A DNA stretch of 7,993 nt, from contig DCGW01000078.1 in NCBI GenBank assembly GCA_002315335.1, forward strand, positions 233 through 8,225. Direction: 5' to 3'. The translations under genes and the position numbers were made by a program. The number at the start of each line of letters is the position of its first letter. Position 1 is the first letter of the stretch. Source of the DNA: Firmicutes bacterium UBA1768. Its GTDB lineage: Bacteria; Bacillota; Clostridia; Peptostreptococcales; Anaerovoracaceae. Below are positions 1 through 3,950 of the stretch, piece by piece. The notes beneath the pieces were generated by a model. That model was not told the DNA's origin. It searched no databases and saw only the letters and a list, made by a program, of their open reading frames with translations.

Positions 1-20
1 CAACATCTGAAAAGAAATAA
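1..20 (+). CDS. ssb: C-terminal tail of an upstream ssb copy (partial)
   Basis: Only the last codons are inside the window. Read in frame they give T-S-E-K-K and then TAA at 18-20, the same ending as the complete SSB at 1289-1618. The nucleotides from 1 to 73 are identical to 1599-1671, so this is the 3' end of a third copy of the ssb module, cut by the window edge. The stop codon overlaps an ATG (TAATG), as in both other copies. The rest of the gene should lie just left of the window. Confidence 0.85.
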
Positions 21-30
21 TGTTTAACCA

Positions 31-55
31 GGAAGTTCCCTTTATGGGAGCTTCC
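31..55 (+). promoter_or_regulatory. Intercistronic RNA hairpin between ssb and cargo A
   Basis: Arm GGAAGTTCCC (31-40), loop TTTAT, arm GGGAGCTTCC (46-55): ten pairs, one of them G-U in RNA. No T-run follows, so it does not look like a terminator. It lies between the ssb stop and the cargo start and recurs at 1629-1653 and 3107-3128. Likely roles are translational coupling, control of cargo initiation or mRNA processing; the choice among these is inference. Confidence 0.7.
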
Positions 56-70
56 ACAATTTTTAAGAAT

Positions 71-343
71 ATGGCACACATGTATATATCAGAGCAAAAA
101 ATCAGTCTAAAGGATTTCGTTATCACTTATTTTGAATTGGAATCACTTGAAGATTGGAATGGAAATACGTTTTGGATGGGTGAATTCAAATCGGAAAAAC
201 CTCAATTTACTCACCAAGATTGTTTCATCATCTATGATCAAGACGGTGACTGCATTCGATTCCAGCACGATTATCCTGATAACATCTTAGATGAACTCAT
301 CAATTTGGTAAAAGAAAAAATCAGATTATTACTACGCAAATAA
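71..343 (+). CDS. Small unknown protein, ssb-linked cargo A (90 aa)
   Basis: Not recognised. The start at 71 is chosen because it sits at the position where the cargo genes of the other two modules also begin, just after the hairpin and an A/T-rich spacer. The frame is also open from the ATG at 20, which overlaps the ssb stop and would add 17 residues (MFNQEVPFMGASTIFKN). That extension is identical in cargo B's leader but is interrupted by a stop in copy 3, so it is probably leader rather than protein. The protein is acidic and aromatic-rich in the middle (EDWNGNTFWMGEF, CFIIYDQDGD), suggesting beta structure, and ends in an amphipathic basic helix (ELINLVKEKIRLLLRK). There is no signal peptide or membrane segment, so it is probably cytoplasmic. 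It is probably co-transcribed with the upstream ssb and ends before a terminator. Confidence 0.75.
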   Translation: MAHMYISEQKISLKDFVITYFELESLEDWNGNTFWMGEFKSEKPQFTHQDCFIIYDQDGDCIRFQHDYPDNILDELINLVKEKIRLLLRK

Positions 344-370
344 TATAATCCGTTCAAAAGTAGTTTTGAG

Positions 371-400
371 ACCGTCTCATAGTGATATGTGACGGTTTTT
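371..400 (+). terminator. Intrinsic terminator after cargo A
   Basis: Arm ACCGTCTCATA (371-381), loop GTGA, arm TATGTGACGGT (386-396), with one T-T mismatch, followed by a T-run to 400. It lies 27 bp after the cargo A stop. Its sequence resembles the terminator at 2181-2214 (shared CA-AGTGAT core and GACGG arm), so the two may be copies of one terminator family. Confidence 0.8.
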
Positions 401-443
401 CTTTACCTGCTACCTATATTTCTACTATATCAAAAAACATTCG

Positions 444-451
444 TATATTTG
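444..451 (+). promoter_or_regulatory. Bacteroides-type promoter (-7 box TATATTTG)
   Basis: TATATTTG matches the Bacteroides sigma-ABfr -7 consensus TAnnTTTG. It lies 13 bp before the ATG of the ribbon-helix-helix gene and just after a terminator. No good -33 TTTG is visible. The surrounding bases resemble the promoter at 2052-2059 (both have a CAAAAAA run shortly before TCGTAT). Confidence 0.65.
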
Positions 452-464
452 TCAAAAACCAAAG

Positions 465-689
465 ATGAAGAGCACGAAACCAAACAAATCCTCAAAACTT
501 GTTGCAAAGGCACAAGTCAAAATGATACGCAACAAGCGTATGGTTGTGAATCTTAATGATAAGGAGTTTCAAACTCTTGTCCAATATTGCGATGACCATA
601 ACCTCCTATTGTCAGACTTTATAAGAAAAGTCGTATTCAAAGAGATCCTTACAAAGCAATATGAGGAATCCCCAACGCTTTTTGACTGA
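465..689 (+). CDS. Small ribbon-helix-helix DNA-binding protein (74 aa)
   Basis: Residues 1-24 are a lysine-rich basic arm. Residues 25-30 (RMVVNL) fit the DNA-reading beta strand of a ribbon-helix-helix fold. The following segments DKEFQTLVQYCDDHN and LLLSDFIRKVVFKEIL fit helices A and B. The pattern resembles CopG/MobC-type proteins that act as relaxosome accessory factors at oriT or as autoregulators; which applies here cannot be decided. It has its own promoter at 444-451 and lies between two ssb modules, so it may be monocistronic. No mobilization relaxase is in the window. A clear terminator hairpin after the stop was not found, only T-rich sequence. The ribbon-helix-helix call is fairly secure; the biological role is inference. 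Confidence 0.75.
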   Translation: MKSTKPNKSSKLVAKAQVKMIRNKRMVVNLNDKEFQTLVQYCDDHNLLLSDFIRKVVFKEILTKQYEESPTLFD

Positions 690-1072
690 GCCATTTTTAT
701 TTTTTTCCGTATCCTTCATTTTTTTTCGCTTTCTTGTTGGTGTGTAGTCATATCTTATTCTCTGCTCCCAGAAACTCCCTGCACATCTTTTTCTCGTTTT
801 CATGGATCTCAATTAGGACCTTGCAAGCCACAGCTTCGGTTGCAAGCCACCTTTGCCACTCTCCCCTCCCTATTTTCCTTCCGCATCGGTTGCCATGAAG
901 TGCCATGAACAGGCATCCACATTCCCCATATTGCCCCGTCATACAGCCTTGTTCCCGTATCTCCTTCCGTTCTGCCCGCCTTTTTTCCGCACACTTGTGT
1001 GAACTCCTTTGTCACCCTTGACCACTACACCATTTTCATCGTTTGTCTCTTCCCCATTTCGATATTTTTGTG
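690..1072 (+). other. Pyrimidine-rich non-coding leader, diverged half, copy 2 of module
   Basis: No + strand gene is visible. From about 780 the sequence is alignable with 2268-2551, most clearly around the shared CCACTCTCCCCTCCCTAT block (about 855 and 2345). The + strand is strikingly C/T-rich. The - strand carries short overlapping reading frames (809-1015, 748-942), but their counterparts in the other copy are broken, so they are not called as genes. This is the variable 5' half of the roughly 500-bp leader of the second ssb. Confidence 0.6.
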
Positions 1073-1273
1073 GCGAAGTCATACACTATCATTTTTCCTG
1101 ATGCAAAGGTAGTTTGCCGCTGACTGGTGCACTACGTCTGCAAATAGGCTCTTGACATAAATCTTCCTTTTTCTGTCGCTTCGCTAAGAAAACGAGTATT
1201 TCTGCCATTCTCTTTGCTGCCAGATCATCTGCATACCTTTTGTGGCATCGTAAAAATTGATTGTTTAACTTCT
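1073..1273 (+). repeat. Near-invariant ssb leader element, copy 2 of module
   Basis: These 201 bp match 2552-2752 with a single difference (A1134 versus G2613). The element ends about 15 bp before the ssb ATG. It holds an imperfect palindrome, TTTGC (1113-1117) and GCAAA (1140-1144) around the centre GTGCAC (1127-1132). It also holds a small hairpin GCAAA/TTTGC (1103-1117), a candidate - strand promoter box (CAAAGGTA on +, 1104-1111, which reads TACCTTTG on -) and the + strand ssb promoter. This non-coding stretch is much better conserved than the ssb genes it precedes. Confidence 0.95.
1213..1242 (+). promoter_or_regulatory. Candidate ssb promoter, copy 2 of module
   Basis: TTTG at 1213-1216 and TACCTTTTG at 1234-1242, separated by 17 bp, resemble the Bacteroides -33/-7 pair with one extra T in the -7 box. 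Transcription would start near 1250, leaving a short A-rich leader before the ATG at 1289. The same arrangement recurs at 2692-2721. Confidence 0.5.
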
Positions 1274-1288
1274 CAAAATATTAAAAAA

Positions 1289-1618
1289 ATGGAGAATTCA
1301 TTTAAGATTACAGGTTTCGTAGGTTTCAACAAGGTTGAAGAGTTCACAACATCAAGTGTATGCAGATTCTCAATCGCAGTACACAGAACAGACAAGGTTT
1401 CAAACGTAAGAACATCGGCTTTCTTGTATGCCGAGGCGTGGGCTAAGAAAGAGGATGCCGAGAAGTTCAGCACTCTTACAAAAGGCAACCTGGTTGATGT
1501 GGAAGGTTTCTTCAAACCGGAGGAGTGGACCGACAAGGATGGCAAGAAGAACAACCGAATCGTTTTGGTGGCTACAAAGTATTCCCTAACTGAGACAGCA
1601 ACATCTGAAAAGAAATAA
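1289..1618 (+). CDS. ssb: Single-stranded DNA-binding protein (109 aa)
   Basis: OB-fold SSB that coats single-stranded DNA, here presumably the DNA entering or leaving during conjugation. Features typical of the family are the N-terminal strand SFKITGFVG, CRFSIAV (25-31), RTSAFLYAEAWAK (41-53) and the C-terminal strand block KGNLVDVEG through IVLVATKYSL (65-100). The start at 1289 gives MENSF, the same start as the second SSB, and follows an A-rich leader; an earlier in-frame TTG start at 1214 would lie inside the conserved promoter. The protein is short compared with housekeeping SSBs and ends in TSEKK, so it lacks the acidic DDDIPF-like tip that recruits partner proteins. It differs from the copy at 2767-3096 at about 22 of 109 residues. 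It precedes cargo B, and its stop overlaps an ATG (TAATG). Confidence 0.93.
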   Translation: MENSFKITGFVGFNKVEEFTTSSVCRFSIAVHRTDKVSNVRTSAFLYAEAWAKKEDAEKFSTLTKGNLVDVEGFFKPEEWTDKDGKKNNRIVLVATKYSLTETATSEKK

Positions 1619-1671
1619 TGTTTAACCAGGAAGTTCCCTTTATGGGAGCTTCCACAATTTTTAAGAATATG
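1599..1671 (+). repeat. ssb-end/hairpin/ATG direct repeat, copy 2
   Basis: Perfect 73-bp match to 1-73. Identity stops exactly at the ATG of cargo B: the next codons are ACT ACT, against GCA CAC in cargo A. The corresponding part of copy 3 is 3077-3145. Confidence 0.95.
1629..1653 (+). promoter_or_regulatory. Intercistronic RNA hairpin between ssb and cargo B
   Basis: Same sequence as the hairpin at 31-55: ten-pair stem, TTTAT loop, no following T-run. It lies 10 bp after the ssb stop and 15 bp before the cargo B start, where it could control reinitiation by ribosomes leaving ssb. Confidence 0.7.
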
Positions 1672-1929
1672 ACTACTGATCAAATAAAATGTCTTGAAGC
1701 GGCAAAAAAAATGGTAGATTACAGAACCATTCAAGCAAAAGCAGCTATGTGTAAAATGCTGCATATTCGCCAAATGTACGCTGATTTGAGAAAAGCAGGT
1801 TTTGAGAAAGGTGCAAAAGCATTCAGAGACCATGTGTTTTGGATGCTCATGGCAAAGCCAGATATGACGGAAAGAGATGTACTTACAGACATCGCAAAAC
1901 ACCTTAACATAAACATAGAAGGACTTTAA
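1669..1929 (+). CDS. Small unknown helical protein, ssb-linked cargo B (86 aa)
   Basis: Not recognised. The start at 1669 matches the cargo start position of the other modules; an in-frame ATG at 1618 overlapping the ssb stop would add the same 17 residues as in cargo A. The sequence is lysine/arginine-rich and looks all-helical: EAAKKMVDYRTIQAKAAMCK, then IRQMYADLRKAGFEKGAKAF, a hydrophobic segment HVFWMLMAK (55-63), and a last helix ERDVLTDIAKHLN. The hydrophobic stretch is too short for a confident membrane span. The fold could be a small helical DNA- or protein-binding domain, but no family is claimed. It is probably co-transcribed with ssb and ends 20 bp before a strong terminator. Confidence 0.78.
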   Translation: MTTDQIKCLEAAKKMVDYRTIQAKAAMCKMLHIRQMYADLRKAGFEKGAKAFRDHVFWMLMAKPDMTERDVLTDIAKHLNINIEGL

Positions 1930-1948
1930 ACATAAGTCAGCATTGGTT

Positions 1949-1987
1949 ATGCCCAAATTGCCGAAAGGCAGTTTGGGCATTTCCCTT
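1949..1987 (+). terminator. Intrinsic terminator after cargo B
   Basis: Fourteen-pair stem: ATGCCCAAATTGCC (1949-1962), GAAA tetraloop, GGCAGTTTGGGCAT (1967-1980), one G-U pair, then a broken T-rich tail. It closes the ssb/cargo B transcript. Confidence 0.85.
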
Positions 1988-2051
1988 GTTATCACACCAA
2001 ACGGACTTCCCTTCCTTGAATCTCCATATCCATATATTCCTCAAAAAATCG

Positions 2052-2059
2052 TATCTTTG
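2052..2059 (+). promoter_or_regulatory. Bacteroides-type promoter (-7 box TATCTTTG)
   Basis: TATCTTTG is an exact match to TAnnTTTG. It sits after the cargo B terminator and directly before the structured region at 2060-2214, which has no gene. A matching -33 TTTG is not evident. Confidence 0.65.
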
Positions 2060-2214
2060 CACTGACTAAACAATAACATTCATAATAGAATACTATTGGT
2101 CAGTGCTTGATCGAAGTATTCGGGACTTAACAATTCGATCACGAAGGGAATCGCTGGTCGAACTGTAATTAAAATTTTTCAAGTCGTTTCACAGTGATGT
2201 GCGACGGCTTTTAT
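2060..2214 (+). ncRNA. Putative structured small RNA (about 150 nt)
   Basis: A promoter box, three strong inverted repeats in series and a terminator, with no open frame, suggest a stand-alone RNA gene. First repeat: GCACTGAC (2059-2066) pairs with GTCAGTGC (2099-2106), CAATA (2071-2075) with TATTG (2094-2098) and ATTC (2078-2081) with GAAT (2088-2091), leaving a TAAA bulge and a symmetric AC/AC internal loop. Second: TGATCGAA (2108-2115) pairs with TTCGATCA (2134-2141). Third: the terminator stem 2181-2210. The expected transcription start falls near 2063-2067, so part of the first left arm may not be transcribed; if so, that repeat may act as a DNA operator. Alternatives are a leader for the next module or a single-stranded-DNA structure used in transfer. 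The function is unknown. Confidence 0.55.
2181..2214 (+). terminator. Intrinsic terminator of the putative small RNA
   Basis: Arm AAGTCGTTTCAC (2181-2192), loop AGTGAT, arm GTGCGACGGCTT (2199-2210), with one mismatch and two G-U pairs, followed by TTTATT. It is related in sequence to the terminator at 371-400. Confidence 0.8.
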
Positions 2215-2551
2215 TCATAGACCACAATCATTTTATCACTTTATTATATCCCCTATGAGGACAACCTGAACATCATTTTGAATTTTCTTTTGTAGCTCAA
2301 TAAATACTTTCAAGCCACCAACTCTATTGTCAGCCAACCTTTACCACTCTCCCCTCCCTATCTTTCTTCCACAGAGGTTTCCTTTTATGTGTTGGCAAGG
2401 CATCCCCAACATTCATTTCCTCTCGTCATTCAGCCTTTGTTCCTCTCTTCTTTTTGTTCCTCACCGCTTATATCCGCACACTTGACAAATCATTTTAATT
2501 CCTCTATCCTCCACACCATTTATCTCCTTTCTTTCCCATTTGATATTTTTA
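2215..2551 (+). other. Pyrimidine-rich non-coding leader, diverged half, copy 3 of module
   Basis: No gene seen. From about 2268 it aligns with 780-1072 through scattered shared blocks (CAAGCCAC, CCACTCTCCCCTCCCTAT, CCGCACACTTG), separated by substitutions and indels. The + strand is C/T-rich. On the - strand the equivalent of the copy 2 reading frame starts at 2493 and stops after ten codons, so it is broken. A short + strand frame at 2389-2580 runs across the repeat boundary and is not conserved in copy 2. Confidence 0.6.
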
Positions 2552-2752
2552 GCGAAGTCATACACTATCATTTTTCCTGATGCAAAGGTAGTTTGCCGCT
2601 GACTGGTGCACTGCGTCTGCAAATAGGCTCTTGACATAAATCTTCCTTTTTCTGTCGCTTCGCTAAGAAAACGAGTATTTCTGCCATTCTCTTTGCTGCC
2701 AGATCATCTGCATACCTTTTGTGGCATCGTAAAAATTGATTGTTTAACTTCT
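2552..2752 (+). repeat. Near-invariant ssb leader element, copy 3 of module
   Basis: Counterpart of 1073-1273, offset 1479 bp, one substitution in 201 bp. It carries the same palindrome around GTGCAC, the same - strand TACCTTTG box (CAAAGGTA on +, 2583-2590) and the same + strand promoter. Two such long direct repeats flanking an ssb/cargo unit could also recombine and lose or duplicate it. Confidence 0.95.
2692..2721 (+). promoter_or_regulatory. Candidate ssb promoter, copy 3 of module
   Basis: TTTG at 2692-2695 and TACCTTTTG at 2713-2721 with 17 bp between, the same as at 1213-1242. It lies 45 bp before the ssb start. Confidence 0.5.
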
Positions 2753-2766
2753 AAAATATTTAGAAA

Positions 2767-3096
2767 ATGGAAAATTCATTTAAGATTTCAGGTTTCGTAG
2801 GTTTCAACGAGGTAAAAGTGTTTGCTTCATCAAGTGTCTGCAGATTCTCAATCGCAGTTTCAAGAACAGACAAGGAGTCAAACGTAAGAACATCGGCTTT
2901 CTTGAATGCCGAGACATGGGCAAAGAACGAGGATGCCGAGAAGTTCAACACACTTGCCAAAGGCAACCTTGTCACTGTGGAAGGCTACTTTAAGCCGGAG
3001 GAGTGGACTGACAAGGATGGCAAGAAGAACAACAGAGTTGTTTTGGTGGCTACAAAGTTCACATTGAATGAGCTTAACACAACAGAAAAGAAATAA
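2767..3096 (+). CDS. ssb: Single-stranded DNA-binding protein, second complete copy (109 aa)
   Basis: Paralogue of the SSB at 1289-1618, the same length with no gaps and about 80% identity by eye. Substitutions cluster in the N-terminal strand region (EVKVFAS for KVEEFTT at 15-21) and the C-terminal tail (LNELNTTEKK). The nucleic-acid-binding core, including FKPEEWTDKDGKKNN (75-89), is unchanged. Like its sister it lacks an acidic C-terminal tip. The start follows the A-rich end of the leader. It is followed by TAATG, a hairpin and cargo C. Two or more SSBs in tandem suggest either dosage or different partner genes rather than different chemistry. Confidence 0.93.
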   Translation: MENSFKISGFVGFNEVKVFASSSVCRFSIAVSRTDKESNVRTSAFLNAETWAKNEDAEKFNTLAKGNLVTVEGYFKPEEWTDKDGKKNNRVVLVATKFTLNELNTTEKK

Positions 3097-3106
3097 TGTT
3101 TAACCA

Positions 3107-3128
3107 GGTAGTCCCGAAAGGGGCTACC
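3107..3128 (+). promoter_or_regulatory. Intercistronic RNA hairpin between ssb and cargo C
   Basis: Arm GGTAGTCCC (3107-3115), GAAA tetraloop, arm GGGGCTACC (3120-3128), nine pairs including one G-U. Compared with 31-55 the third pair has changed from A-T to T-A on both sides, and the loop is replaced by a GNRA tetraloop, so the fold rather than the sequence is kept. No T-run follows. Confidence 0.78.
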
Positions 3129-3142
3129 ACAATCTAAGGAAT

Positions 3143-3415
3143 ATGATAAAAAATGATTTCAAGTCTTATGACGAAAAAGGACGTTTCAACAAAGAGTCTC
3201 ACAACAAGATGTTACTTACAGACTTGTATAATGATTGTGAGAAAATCTGCCAAATTCACGACCATATCGTTAATCAAAAAATGATGTCTCTTCCTAGTTC
3301 TTCCGCTGATCTTCATGGAACTGCACTAATTCAAGCCTTCTACAAATTCATTCCAATTTTGGCAGAGATTCAGAAGAAGATAGAAGATGAGCTTGATATT
3401 AAAAATATCGACTGA
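3143..3415 (+). CDS. Small unknown helical protein, ssb-linked cargo C (90 aa)
   Basis: Not recognised. The start at 3143 lies 14 bp after the hairpin, as in the other modules. Here the frame beginning at the ATG overlapping the ssb stop (3096) closes after 13 codons (MFNQVVPKGATTI), which argues that the true cargo start is the downstream ATG in all three modules. The protein looks mostly helical with an acidic C-terminus: LLTDLYNDCEKICQIHDHIV (24-43), a serine-rich turn SLPSSSADLHG, then ALIQAFYKFIPILAEIQKKI and DELDIKNID. It shows no similarity by eye to cargo A or B. No signal peptide or convincing membrane span. A terminator follows immediately, so it is the last gene of its transcript. 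Confidence 0.78.
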   Translation: MIKNDFKSYDEKGRFNKESHNKMLLTDLYNDCEKICQIHDHIVNQKMMSLPSSSADLHGTALIQAFYKFIPILAEIQKKIEDELDIKNID

Positions 3416-3429
3416 TTATCATTCAAAGA

Positions 3430-3464
3430 AAAAATGGGGATTAAACCCCATTTTTCTTTTTTTT
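3430..3464 (+). terminator. Intrinsic terminator after cargo C
   Basis: Ten-pair perfect stem: AAAAATGGGG (3430-3439), loop ATTAAA, CCCCATTTTT (3446-3455), followed by CTTTTTTTT. A textbook rho-independent terminator. Confidence 0.95.
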
Positions 3465-3950
3465 ATCCTACCAAGTATTTAGGGAGGGAAAGTATCTAAC
3501 GATACGACTTTATTCAAGTGTCCGTATCTCCGTATTTCAATATTATTCCTTCTGTACGTTTGACATATCCTCTTCCTGGCATTTTCAGCGTCACTTTTTG
3601 TAATACTTTGGTTTGTCGCTTCTTCAAGAGGTGATGTCTATAATCCATACTTTATCACTGACGCACATAAAAACATTGTTTCTCACTTGTCATTCCTGAT
3701 TTTTATGTCACCATTGTTCCCACTTGTTTTAGGATAACATGATCCGAATCCCACACCTTACCGCTACAAAGGTCAGACAAGCAGCCCACATCATCAAGAT
3801 CAAGCTTTGTGACACCAAAAATCTCCACCTTACAGGTAGTATTGTTTGTTGTCAAACTTGCTGACAATGGTCTTATCGCTTGTCTAAAGACCGTATCGTT
3901 AAGGTTCGAGAAAATCTCGGACAAGTTACTAATCCTAAAAAACAAAAAAA
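3465..3950 (+). other. Long non-coding leader upstream of the DUF2958-like gene
   Basis: No credible gene. The stretch holds short blocks in the same order as the ssb leader: TTGACATA (3560-3567), TCTTCCT (3571-3577) and TGTCGCTTC (3614-3622), compared with 1152-1159, 1162-1168 and 1174-1182. This may be a diverged relative. Near the gene the sequence is foldable: CTTGTC (3879-3884) with GACAAG (3920-3925), enclosing CGAGA (3907-3911) with TCTCG (3915-3919), and a nearby TTGTC/GACAA pair (3849-3867). A weak -7-like TATTGTTTG lies at 3840-3848. Its length suggests regulation through the leader RNA or as single-stranded DNA. Confidence 0.45.

Larger units (their letters stand above)
1..73 (+). 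repeat. ssb-end/hairpin/ATG direct repeat, copy 1
   Basis: These 73 bp match 1599-1671 without a mismatch. They cover the ssb tail, the intercistronic hairpin and the spacer up to and including the start codon of the small downstream gene. Beyond the ATG the two copies share nothing obvious. Copy 3 (3077-3145) is related but diverged. Confidence 0.95.

Noticed and set aside
20..70. 17-residue N-terminal extension of cargo A (same at 1618-1668 for cargo B)
   Set aside because: Not used as the gene start because the same leader in copy 3 contains a stop; the downstream ATG is at the shared boundary in all three modules.
612..812. - strand frame opposite the end of the ribbon-helix-helix gene
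   Set aside because: Overlaps a better-supported + strand gene and shows no conserved counterpart.
748..942. - strand frame of 64 codons in the leader
   Set aside because: It overlaps another - strand frame, and the equivalent in the second leader is shifted and stopped. Kept only as a possible decayed gene in the findings.
1152..1157. TTGACA resembling a sigma-70 -35 box
   Set aside because: No TATAAT-like box at proper spacing, and Bacteroidales use a different promoter consensus.
1273..1995. 240-aa open frame on the - strand
   Set aside because: It is the reverse complement of ssb and cargo B, runs through the terminator, and has a composition typical of a shadow frame. The + strand frames have a recognisable SSB.
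2389..2580. + strand frame of 63 codons in the second leader
   Set aside because: Low-complexity Ser/Leu/Phe composition from C/T-rich DNA, crosses the boundary of the conserved repeat and is not open in the other copy.
3498..3901. 10-bp inverted repeat TAACGATACG (3498-3507) / CGTATCGTTA (3892-3901)
   Set aside because: The arms are about 385 bp apart with no supporting structure; one such match is plausible by chance.
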